From positions 1 through 6,315 of the forward strand of contig JALNWC010000163.1 in NCBI GenBank assembly GCA_023231075.1: a DNA stretch of 6,315 bases. The letters run 5' to 3'. This document shows positions 1 through 6,295 of this stretch, piece by piece. The notes beneath the pieces were generated by a model that searched no databases, was not told the origin of the DNA, and saw only the letters and a list, made by a program, of their open reading frames with translations. The stretch comes from Rhodoferax sp. (GTDB lineage Bacteria > Pseudomonadota > Gammaproteobacteria > Burkholderiales > Burkholderiaceae_C). Position numbers and translations under genes: made by a program. Numbering within the stretch: the stretch's first letter is position 1; each line of letters begins with the position of its first letter.

Positions 1-373
1 GCTGCCGCCGTATCAACGCCTGGAGGCGTGCGAGCAGTTCGCGCGGCGTGAAAGGCTTGGGCAGGTAGTCGTCGGCGCCCATCTCGAGCCCCACGATGCG
101 GTCGATCGGGTCGCCGCGCGCAGTGAGCATCAGGATGGGAATGGTCTCGCCCTGCGCCCTCAGGCGTCGGCACAGCGCCAGGCCGTCTTCGCCTGGCATC
201 ATCACGTCGAGCACCAGCACATCGAAGCGCTCGCGGGCCAGCAGCCGCTCCACCGGCTGCGCATCTTCGACGCTGCGTACCACCAGGCCCTGGTCGCTGA
301 GATAGCGCTGCAGCAGCGCACGCAGATCGGCTTCGTCGTCGGCGATGAGGATGCGGCTTGGCGTTGCGGTCAT
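1..373 (-). CDS. OmpR-family response regulator, N-terminal receiver domain (3' end outside window)
   Basis: This is the start of a two-component response regulator; the first 124 residues are visible and the C-terminal output domain lies beyond the left edge. The translation is a complete CheY-like receiver: acidic pocket D12-D13 after ILIADDE, phosphoacceptor D56 in VLDVMMPG, conserved T84 (LMLTA) and K106 in the LPKPF motif. The tail FTPRELLARLQALIRR is the usual receiver-to-linker segment of OmpR/PhoB regulators, so a winged-helix DNA-binding domain is expected next. The start is the ATG at 373-371, which gives a normal N-terminus with no extra residues before the first beta strand. It is divergent from the secreted-protein gene at 563 and could control it. 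Its histidine kinase is not visible. The family call is firm, but the regulon and signal are unknown. Confidence 0.93.
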   Translation of the reverse strand, partial: MTATPSRILIADDEADLRALLQRYLSDQGLVVRSVEDAQPVERLLARERFDVLVLDVMMPGEDGLALCRRLRAQGETIPILMLTARGDPIDRIVGLEMGADDYLPKPFTPRELLARLQALIRRQ

Positions 374-420
374 GACGCTATCGTAGCCGCGGCCGCGCAC
401 GACGGCAGGGCGCTGAATCA

Positions 421-520
421 TGTCAAACGATGACACGCCCGCCTTGGCTGTCACAGCTTGCCATCAACCAGGCCGTCCGTGACATCAATGCCACACGCCT
501 CTCTGCGAAAGTGAGGTCAC
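421..520. promoter_or_regulatory. Divergent intergenic region with clustered TGTCA/TGACA half-sites
   Basis: The gap between the divergent response-regulator gene (start 373) and the secreted-protein gene (start 563) holds several related short sites: TGTCA at 421-425 paired with TGACA at 431-435 (a perfect 5-base dyad with a 5-base spacer), TGTCA at 449-453, TGACA at 480-484, and GTGAGGTCAC at 511-520. This is a plausible operator cluster for a dimeric regulator such as the adjacent response regulator. No convincing -35/-10 pair was recognised. The half-sites are seen; their function is inferred, and 5-base words do recur by chance. Confidence 0.35.
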
Positions 521-562
521 GGCGCCGCACCGGGTGGTGCCGACTTTTCCAGGAGTCATTCC

Positions 563-1093
563 ATGAAACATGTACTGTCCATCTCCACCCTTGGCGCCGC
601 GCTGCTGGTCACCGGCTTCGCCACCGCCACCGACGCCGAAGCGGCCAGCCGCCGCGTCGTGCGCCCCAACGCCGCTGGCGGCACGAGCGCCACGGCTACC
701 GTGGTTCGCCAGGGCCCCAACGGGGGAGGCGTCATACGCGGCCGCACCGTGGCGACCGATAGCCAGGGCAACGCCACGTCGGCCAGCGGCGGCGTCATGC
801 GCGGCCCGAACGGCGGCACGGCCACGCGCGCCGGCACCAACGAGCGCAACGCCGACGGATCGGTCACACACCAGAGCGGCGTGTCGGCCAGCGGCAGCCA
901 GGGAAGCGTGCAGAGCAGCGGCAGCGCCAGCCGCGACGCCACAGGCAACGTGACGCAAAGCCGCAGCACGACGGCCACCAGCGCCGCCACGGGCAACAGC
1001 GTGCAGAGCAGCAGTTCGTACGACAGCAGCACCGGTCTCACGCGCAGCGCCACTTGCTACAACGCAAGCGGCGCCGTGATTGCCTGCCGCTGA
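563..1093 (+). CDS. Secreted Gly/Ser/Thr-rich low-complexity protein, function unknown
   Basis: A 176-residue exported protein of no family I can name. Residues 1-27 form a Sec signal peptide: K2, a hydrophobic core around residues 9-22, and an A-E-A cleavage motif at 25-27. The mature part is rich in Gly, Ser, Thr, Ala and Asn, with GPNGG occurring twice. It also has a loose repeat of the form D-x-x-G-N/S-x-T followed by a Ser-rich stretch (TDSQGNATS, NADGSVTHQ, DATGNVTQS, DSSTGLTRS), suggesting repeated short beta strands. Only two cysteines occur, C165 and C175 near the C-terminus, a possible periplasmic disulfide. The start is well supported by AGGAG at 551-555, seven bases upstream. It lies 22 bases before the EF-hand lipoprotein gene and is probably co-transcribed with it. 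Long antisense frames over it look like GC artefacts. Confidence 0.8.
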   Translation: MKHVLSISTLGAALLVTGFATATDAEAASRRVVRPNAAGGTSATATVVRQGPNGGGVIRGRTVATDSQGNATSASGGVMRGPNGGTATRAGTNERNADGSVTHQSGVSASGSQGSVQSSGSASRDATGNVTQSRSTTATSAATGNSVQSSSSYDSSTGLTRSATCYNASGAVIACR

Positions 1094-1115
1094 TTGACGG
1101 ATGAAAGAGAAAACC

Positions 1116-1433
1116 ATGAAGCTCACGCGCCCATCTCTGCGCATCGCGCAAGGCGCGCTGGCCGGCCTGCTGCTTCTGACCGGCATCACCGCGTGCGGGC
1201 AAGCACCTGCCGACCAGCGCGCGGAGCGCCTACAGAGCGAACTGCGCAAACGCTTCGGCAGCGCCGACACCAACGTCGATGGCCAGCTCACCCGTGAGGA
1301 GGCCAGTGCCAAGATGCCGTGGGTGTCCAGGAACTTCGACGCGATCGACACCGCCCGCAAGGGGACCGTAACCCTGGCCGACATCGAGGCCTATGCGATG
1401 ACCCGGCGTGGCGCGCGTCAAGCCGGGAAGTGA
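1116..1433 (+). CDS. Small EF-hand lipoprotein
   Basis: A 105-residue putative calcium-binding lipoprotein. Residues 1-27 form a lipoprotein signal peptide: basic R5 and R9, a hydrophobic run at 14-24, and the lipobox I-T-A-C with C27 as the acylated cysteine. A good EF-hand loop lies at D51-E62 (DTNVDGQLTREE; ligands D51, N53, D55, E62 and glycine G56). A second loop at D78-D89 (DTARKGTVTLAD) keeps the spacing and glycine but has Ala and Lys at ligand positions 3 and 5, so it probably binds calcium poorly. I chose the ATG at 1116 because it follows an AGAGA-type purine stretch and gives a normal signal peptide. An in-frame ATG at 1101 would add five charged residues with no clear ribosome site. 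It follows the secreted-protein gene closely, so an operon is likely. The calcium role is inferred from the motif only. Confidence 0.8.
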   Translation: MKLTRPSLRIAQGALAGLLLLTGITACGQAPADQRAERLQSELRKRFGSADTNVDGQLTREEASAKMPWVSRNFDAIDTARKGTVTLADIEAYAMTRRGARQAGK

Positions 1434-1525
1434 GGGCGCGACGCATGTCCTTCAATGCCTTCGGCGAATCGCCGGGCGCCAACGCCATACGCTGGCTGGC
1501 GCTGCTACCGCTCGGGAGTTCAACC

Positions 1526-1900
1526 ATGAAACGCATGATCCGCGACGCCCCTCTGCCCTGCTCGTCTTCCTGGCGCTAGCGGCGCAGGCCGCACCACCGG
1601 CCGATACGCGCCGCATCGACGACCTGCCTTAGGGCAGCGACCCGCGCCAGCGCATGGATGTCTTCCTGCCCGGGGCGCCAAGCCGCGCGCCGGTGCTGAT
1701 GATGGTGCACGGCGGTGCCTGGACGGTCGGCGCCCAGTCAATGTCACGTGTGGTCGATGCAAAGATCACGCACTGGGTCGGCGAGCCCGGCTTCATCCTC
1801 GTGGCGCTGCTGAGCGCCGACCCGGCACGGGCCTTCGCGCAGGGCGCGGGGACATGGCGCGGCACGGTGGTGCTGGACTCCGCGGCGATCGCCACGGTCG
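1526..1900 (+). pseudogene. Alpha/beta-hydrolase (esterase/lipase-like) pseudogene
   Basis: Remnant of an exported alpha/beta-hydrolase. The likely original start is ATG 1526 (MKRMIRDA), preceded by GGGAG at 1514-1518, but that frame closes at about 1579. The signal-peptide core LLVFLALAAQA continues in another frame from about 1558, so there is a frameshift at about 1547-1558. A TAG at 1630-1632 interrupts the body where a Tyr codon is expected (DLP-stop-GSDPRQRMDVFLP). The oxyanion-hole motif HGGAW is present at about 1709-1723. Sequence typical of the first half (ending GFILV, about 1803) then joins sequence typical of the last third (ALLSADPARAF), skipping the region that should hold the G-x-S-x-G nucleophile elbow. 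The 3' end is lost where IS66-like sequence begins, near 1900. Expected full length is roughly 280-300 residues. Three independent lesions make an active enzyme very unlikely. Confidence 0.8.
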
Positions 1901-1907
1901 CTCCTGG

Positions 1908-2110
1908 CAGCGGGGCGGGGCAAGACCCAAAAAGCTTACGTGTGGGTGTACCGCACGACCAACTTCGTGGCTCAGCGCGCCGTGCTGTTTGATTTTTGCA
2001 CCAGCCGGGGTGGCGAGCATCCCCAGCGGGTGCGGCAAGACTTCAAAGGCACGCTGGTTACTGATGATTTCAGCGGGTATCACAAACGCAAAACCCAGGG
2101 GACCATGACC
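1908..2110 (+). mobile_element. IS66-family transposase (TnpC) fragment
   Basis: The frame through 1919-2104 reads GRGKTQKAYVWVYRTTNF, then about 40 residues including FDFCTSRGGEHPQ and GTLVTDDFSGYHK. This resembles the central catalytic part of IS66-type transposases: the G-K-T-x-x-x-Y-x-W-x-Y strand, the R-x-G-E-H segment and the second catalytic aspartate in T-D-D-F-x-G-Y. About 65 of some 500 residues remain. The first Asp, the final Glu, tnpA/tnpB and both terminal inverted repeats are missing, so it cannot transpose. The open frame from 1940 closes at 2128, but similarity fades after about 2104. It abuts the hydrolase pseudogene, whose loss of the 3' end it may explain. Confidence 0.75.
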
Positions 2111-2420
2111 GGCTCACAGCCCCGGTAGTGCGGTAGTCGCCATCTGGCTCCGTCAGATATTGACGACTTTTTCCATCACGAACATCACGAATATAGCTAC
2201 TGGGTGTGAGTTCGCCCTCCATCGCCCAGTGCCGCAAGTCTTGTGCACTGCAGCCGTGATGCCAACTCTGGGAACGTGTCGTATTTTTGACCGACAAATC
2301 GAGTGGCAGGATCCCCCTACCCCCCGATAAAGAACCAGCGCTGGGCAGGTCGAGGGGGTCCTGCTTCTCCCCTCGGGCATCAGCCTCGGGCGGTGCGTGA
2401 TCTAAAACGTCCACACCAAG
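2111..2420. other. Unassigned region between IS66 fragment and higBA remnant
   Basis: About 310 bases without a gene I can support. Open frames on the minus strand (for example 2070-2414, 114 residues) run through the IS66 fragment and have no recognisable domain or ribosome site, so I treat them as chance. Visible structure includes a short dyad ACTGGG (2199-2204) / CCCAGT (2225-2230), a repeated ATCACGAA at about 2175-2190, and the larger nested inverted repeat at 2306-2364. Composition differs from the flanking genes. It is probably leftover accessory or insertion-sequence DNA; its origin is unknown. Confidence 0.5.
2306..2364. repeat. Nested imperfect inverted repeat
   Basis: The left arm GCAGGATCCCCCT (2306-2318) pairs with the right arm AGGGGGTCCTGC (2353-2364) over 12 base pairs with one bulged T at 2312. 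The 34-base loop contains a perfect 10-base palindrome CCAGCGCTGG (2335-2344), so the single strand could fold as a hairpin within a hairpin. No T-run follows, so it is not an ordinary terminator. It could be an end of an insertion element, a REP-like unit or a processing site; nothing here decides which. Confidence 0.55.
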
Positions 2421-2699
2421 TCAAGCTGCCATGGCCGTCTGCGAGTTGCGATACCGCGTGACATGGGCAAATCGCTGCACGTCTTGCCGGGCTTCCCAGA
2501 GATCAAGGGCCTGTTGCATGTTCAACCAGGATTCGGCGCTTGTTCCCGGCAGTTTCCCCTGGCGCAAGGCCATGTCACCCGATAGCGCCCGGTGCTCATG
2601 CAGCAGCTGCGCCAGCGTCACCCGTGACACGCCCAGCGGTTCGGCCATGCGCGCCTGTGTGATGCCCAGGGCAGGCAGCACGATTACCCTTGAGCGCAT
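2421..2699 (-). pseudogene. higA: HigA-type antitoxin, N-terminally truncated (HTH domain kept)
   Basis: The reading frame ending at TGA 2423-2421 carries a Xre/HigA helix-turn-helix: V-L-P-A-L-G-I-T-Q, then A-E-P-L-G-V-S-R-V-T-L (recognition helix), L-L-H-E-H-R-A-L-S, DMALRQGKLPGTSAESW and LNMQQALDLW, the classic HigA C-terminal half. The usual N-terminal 20 or so residues (HPGE-type start) are gone; upstream sequence is higB in another frame. A deletion junction lies at about 2680-2690. An in-frame ATG at 2699-2697 inside the higB remnant would give a 92-residue protein (MRSRVIVLPALG...) keeping the complete DNA-binding domain, though its ribosome site is weak. It could therefore be a dead remnant or a toxin-less DNA-binding antitoxin. 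Two odd substitutions relative to the motif (RQGKLPG for the usual RLGKLLG) hint at decay. Confidence 0.72.
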
Positions 2700-2859
2700 G
2701 AAACTTGTTTCCCGGCAAATCCATATCGTCCGCTTTGATGGATGCCTCCAAGAGGTCAAGCAAGCGTTCAATTCGCGCTGCACTTTGAGCAGGAATGGCT
2801 CGCTTGTCGCTGTCGGCAAAAAAGCGTTCGGGCCCTTTGTGTTTGAAGGATTCGATCAT
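2596..2859 (-). pseudogene. higB: HigB-type toxin, C-terminally truncated by deletion
   Basis: Starting at ATG 2859-2857, the first 60 residues match the HigB/RelE-superfamily plan: MIESFKHKG, RFF, a helix around AARIERLLDLLEAS (28-41), then LPGNKFHALKGNR (48-60). HigB proteins normally continue for about 30 more residues with a W-S-V-x-V-x-G-N-W-R-I-T/V-F-x-F core that builds the mRNA-cleaving site. Here the frame instead reads the antitoxin DNA out of register (AACPGHHTGAHG...) and closes at 2596. Toxin activity should be lost. It precedes and overlaps the antitoxin remnant, as expected for the toxin-first higBA order. Confidence 0.78.
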
Positions 2860-2861
2860 GG

Positions 2862-2895
2862 GGTGTTACGCGCTGCATTACATGAGGTGTAACGC
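2862..2895. promoter_or_regulatory. Putative higBA operator upstream of the toxin start
   Basis: Just upstream of the higB start codon (minus strand, 2859) is an imperfect palindrome TGTTACGCGCTGCATTACA at 2864-2882 (half-sites TGTTACGCG and TGTAATGCA, six of nine positions matching). Overlapping it is a 10-base direct repeat differing at one position, GGTGTTACGC (2862-2871) and GGTGTAACGC (2886-2895), spaced 24 bases apart. A tandem GTATCAC/GTATCAT follows at 2901-2914. HigA-type antitoxins commonly repress their own promoter through such repeats. A clear -35/-10 pair was not identified. Confidence 0.45.
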
Positions 2896-3007
2896 AAGGC
2901 GTATCACGTATCATGCTGCTTTGGTGGGCAGCTGGACCGCGTCCGCACCGATGCGCAGCTTGTCCTTGTCTGTATGCCTCACATGACGATTTAAAACTCG
3001 ATGAGAC

Positions 3008-3043
3008 AAAAAAACCCGCTACGCTGGGGAACGTGCGGGTTTT
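3008..3043 (-). terminator. Rho-independent terminator downstream of tRNA-Leu
   Basis: Read on the minus strand, AAAACCCGC (3043-3035) and GCGGGTTTT (3019-3011) form a nine-pair stem with a 15-base loop, and the T-tract continues to 3008. It lies about 33 bases after the tRNA 3' end. The A-run on the other side also gives four U residues in the plus direction, so weak bidirectional activity is possible. Confidence 0.85.
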
Positions 3044-3075
3044 GAGGTGTTTTGATACGGTGTGAAACCGTTGGC

Positions 3076-3160
3076 TGGTGCCCGGGGCCGGAATCGAACC
3101 GGCACTCCTTTCGGAGGGGGATTTTGAGTCCCCTGCGTCTACCAATTTCACCACCCGGGC
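3076..3160 (-). tRNA. tRNA-Leu (anticodon CAA)
   Basis: An 85-base class II tRNA with CCA encoded. On the minus strand the acceptor stem GCCCGGG (3160-3154) pairs with CCCGGGC (3086-3080), followed by discriminator A (3079) and CCA (3078-3076). The anticodon arm is GGGGA-CTCAAAA-TCCCC with anticodon CAA (plus-strand 3124-3126), decoding the leucine codon UUG. A long variable arm (CTCC-GAAA-GGAG), typical of tRNA-Leu, precedes the T-arm with GGTTCGATTCC. It is followed by an intrinsic terminator and is divergent from cysM, whose start lies only 37 bases away. Confidence 0.96.
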
Positions 3161-3177
3161 AACGCTTTGAGCCCCGA

Positions 3178-3183
3178 ATTATG
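3178..3183 (-). promoter_or_regulatory. Putative -10 element of the tRNA-Leu promoter
   Basis: CATAAT on the minus strand matches five of six positions of the sigma-70 -10 consensus and would place transcription start about 11 bases before the tRNA 5' end. The matching -35 element would fall at about 3200-3206, inside the first codons of cysM; the bases there are a poor -35 match. The -10 call is reasonable from position and sequence, but the complete promoter is uncertain. Confidence 0.45.
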
Positions 3184-3197
3184 GCACAGTGCGGGTT

Positions 3198-4100
3198 ATG
3201 AACTATCCAAGCATCGAAGATTTGATCGGCAAGACCCCCCTGGTGCGCCTGCAGCGCATCGGGGCCACTGACAATGCGGCGCACGGCAATGTCATTCTGG
3301 GCAAGCTGGAGGGCAACAACCCGGCAGGGTCGGTCAAGGACCGTGCCGCCATGTCGATGATCCGGCGCGCCGAGGAGCGCGGCGAGATTACCCCTGGCGA
3401 CACCTTGATCGAGGCGACCTCGGGCAACACCGGCATCGCCCTGGCCATGGCGGCGGCCATCAAGGGCTACCGCATGGTCTTGATCATGCCCGAAGACCTG
3501 TCGGTCGAGCGGGCGCAGACCATGAAGGCATTTGGCGCCGAATTGATCTTGACGCCCAAAAGCGGCGGCATGGAATACTCGCGCGATCTGGCTGACCAGA
3601 TGGCGCGCGAAGGCAAGGGCCGCGTGCTCGACCAGTTTTCCAACGCCGACAACCCGCGCATCCATGTGGAAACCACCGGACCCGAAATCTGGTCCGCCAC
3701 CAAGGGCAAGATCACCCATTTCGTCAGCGCCATGGGCACCACCGGCACCATCACCGGGGTGTCGCAATACCTCAAGAAGAAGAACCCGGCTGTTCGGATC
3801 ATCGGCGTACAACCCACCGAGGGCTCCCGCATTCCGGGCATCCGCAAGTGGCCGCAGGCCTATTTGCCCAAGATTTACGACCCCACGCGTGTCGATGAAC
3901 TGCTCTACGTGAGCCAGGAAGACGCCGAGGAAATGTGCCGCCAGCTGGCCCGCGAAGAGGGCATTTTTGCCGGCATTTCAGCAGCCGGGGCCTGCTGGGT
4001 GGCGCGCGAAATTGCCAAACGTGAAAAACATGCGACCATTGTTTTCATCGTCTGCGACCGGGGCGACCGCTATCTGTCCACCGGTGTCTTTCCGGCCTGA
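3198..4100 (+). CDS. cysM: Cysteine synthase B (O-acetylserine sulfhydrylase B)
   Basis: A complete 300-residue PLP-dependent beta-replacement enzyme that makes cysteine from O-acetylserine and sulfide (or thiosulfate in known CysM enzymes), acting as a cytoplasmic dimer. The N-terminal signature IEDLIGKTPLVRLQRI (6-21) is followed by NNPAGSVKDRA with the PLP Schiff-base lysine K47. The asparagine loop SGNTG is at 75-79, the phosphate-binding GTTGT at 180-184, and the late serine-containing segment GISAAGA follows. EGSRIPGIRKWPQAYLPKIYD and the C-terminal VCDRGDRYLSTGVF are more CysM-like than CysK-like. I chose ATG 3198 because MNYPSIEDLIGKTPL is the usual start; an in-frame GTG at 3189 adds only three residues. 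The ribosome site is weak and the upstream gap to the divergent tRNA is only 37 bases. The TusA-family gene follows closely. Confidence 0.95.
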   Translation: MNYPSIEDLIGKTPLVRLQRIGATDNAAHGNVILGKLEGNNPAGSVKDRAAMSMIRRAEERGEITPGDTLIEATSGNTGIALAMAAAIKGYRMVLIMPEDLSVERAQTMKAFGAELILTPKSGGMEYSRDLADQMAREGKGRVLDQFSNADNPRIHVETTGPEIWSATKGKITHFVSAMGTTGTITGVSQYLKKKNPAVRIIGVQPTEGSRIPGIRKWPQAYLPKIYDPTRVDELLYVSQEDAEEMCRQLAREEGIFAGISAAGACWVAREIAKREKHATIVFIVCDRGDRYLSTGVFPA

Positions 4101-4132
4101 TGCCGCGCAGCGCAAAATTCCAGGAACCCAGC

Positions 4133-4360
4133 ATGCACATCGACAAAGAAATTGACACCCGCGGGCTCAATTGCCCGCTCCCCATCCTGAAAGCCAAGAA
4201 GGCCCTGGCCGAATTGGAGAGCGGCCAGATCCTCAAGGTGATCGCCACCGACGGCGGCTCGCTGCGCGATTTTCAGGCGTTTGCCAAACAGACCGGCAAC
4301 GAACTGCTGGAGCAGCAAACCGTGGGCGCGGAATTCATTCACGTGCTGCGCCGACGCTAA
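4133..4360 (+). CDS. tusA: TusA/SirA-family sulfur carrier protein
   Basis: A complete 75-residue cytoplasmic sulfur-transfer protein. The family signature D-T-R-G-L-N-C-P-L-P-I-L-K is at residues 8-20; C14 in the CPxP motif is the persulfide-carrying cysteine. The remainder fits the compact alpha/beta TusA fold: ALAELESGQILKVIATD strand, DGGSLRDFQAFAKQTGN helix and a final beta strand EFIHVLRRR. ATG 4133 is preferred because AGGAA (4122-4126) sits six bases upstream and the protein then has normal family length. An alternative ATG at 4100 overlaps the cysM stop (TGATG) and would add 11 unconserved residues. It is 32 bases after cysM, so they are probably co-transcribed. Family members serve in tRNA thiolation, molybdenum cofactor and sulfur oxidation; which applies here cannot be told, and YeeD-like paralogs look similar. 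Confidence 0.88.
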   Translation: MHIDKEIDTRGLNCPLPILKAKKALAELESGQILKVIATDGGSLRDFQAFAKQTGNELLEQQTVGAEFIHVLRRR

Positions 4361-4476
4361 AGACAGACGTTAAAACCCAGCATCCATCTGCAAACCACTG
4401 CACGCCGGTTGCGGCGCTGCCGGGTCGCGCTTCTCCCTACTCGCATTGCTGGATTTCAGAAAACATGGTGCCTTTT

Positions 4477-4509
4477 TATAAGATGTATTTAACATACACC
4501 TAAAGGAGA
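4477..4509 (+). promoter_or_regulatory. Putative suf promoter/operator region and Shine-Dalgarno
   Basis: The 154-base gap before sufA turns AT-rich near its end. TATAAG at 4477-4482 is a good -10 candidate (five of six), though no good -35 lies 16-18 bases upstream, which would suit an activator-dependent promoter. A perfect dyad TGTAT-N5-ATACA spans 4484-4498, overlapping the expected start site, and could bind an iron or Fe-S responsive repressor. It does not clearly match the Fur or IscR consensus that I know. AAAGGAGA at 4502-4509 is a strong Shine-Dalgarno, with AGGAG ending six bases before the sufA ATG. A short hairpin CGCCG-GTTG-CGGCG at 4403-4416 lacks a T-tract. Confidence 0.45.
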
Positions 4510-4514
4510 ATTTC

Positions 4515-4858
4515 ATGACCTCAATCACCTTGACACCAGCGGCTGCCGCACAGATCCGCAAGCAGACTGCCAAACACGGCAGCGGCATTGGGCTGCGTGT
4601 GGGTATCAAGCCCGTGGGTTGCTCGGGCTATGCCTACACCTACGCGCTGGCCGACGACGTGCGCGATGACGAGCAACGCATCGAAGCCCATGGCGCCACG
4701 CTGCTGGTGGCGACCGACCATCTGGCGAGTCTGGAAGGCGCGTGCCTCGACTTCGTCACCGAAGGGCTCAAGCAGACGTTCCAGTTTGACAACCCCAATG
4801 TCGGCATCACCTGCGGTTGCGGCGAGAGCTTCAGTCTTAACACCAAGAAAGGCGCCCC

Positions 4859-4862
<4 letters not shown>
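4515..4862 (+). CDS. sufA: A-type Fe-S cluster carrier, SufA/IscA/ErpA family
   Basis: A complete 115-residue HesB-like carrier that holds and delivers Fe-S clusters to apoproteins in the cytoplasm. It starts MTSITLTPAAAAQIRK. The three conserved ligand cysteines are C36 in VGCSGYAY and C100/C102 in the C-terminal CGCGESF motif. The extra cysteine C77 in EGACLDFV is not one of the family ligands. The core ...GIGLRVGIKPVGCSG... is typical. The start is fixed by the strong AAAGGAGA site just upstream. The gene overlaps sufB by four bases (ATGA), implying translational coupling, which is why I call it sufA rather than iscA or erpA; sequence alone would not separate these three confidently. It is the first gene of the suf run, 154 bases after tusA and preceded by its own candidate promoter. 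Confidence 0.9.

Positions 4863-6291
<1,429 letters not shown>

Positions 6292-6295
<4 letters not shown>

Noticed and set aside
485..1384. 299-residue minus-strand open frame antisense to the secreted and lipoprotein genes
   Set aside because: No recognisable domain, no ribosome site, alanine/arginine-rich composition typical of antisense frames in GC-rich DNA; the plus-strand genes have signal peptides and motifs.
2311..2330. CCCTACCCCCCGAT resembling the 3' end of a group II intron
   Set aside because: No domain V hairpin, intron 5' boundary or reverse transcriptase was found nearby; the likeness is too short.
2070..2414. 114-residue minus-strand frame over the unassigned region
   Set aside because: It overlaps the IS66 fragment antisense and shows no domain, signal or ribosome site that would support it.
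2768..3154. 128-residue frame beginning MVKLVDAGDSKSPSERSAG
   Set aside because: This is simply the tRNA-Leu sequence translated, a well-known spurious prediction.
3076..3160. tRNA-Leu as an integration site for the debris downstream
   Set aside because: I saw no second copy of the tRNA 3' end in the window and no integrase, so an att site cannot be supported here.
2991..3812. 273-residue minus-strand frame across tRNA-Leu and cysM
   Set aside because: It passes through the terminator and tRNA gene and lies antisense to cysM, so it cannot be a sensible protein gene.
4403..4416. CGCCG-GTTG-CGGCG hairpin as the tusA terminator
   Set aside because: Only five base pairs and no following T-tract; too weak to call an intrinsic terminator.
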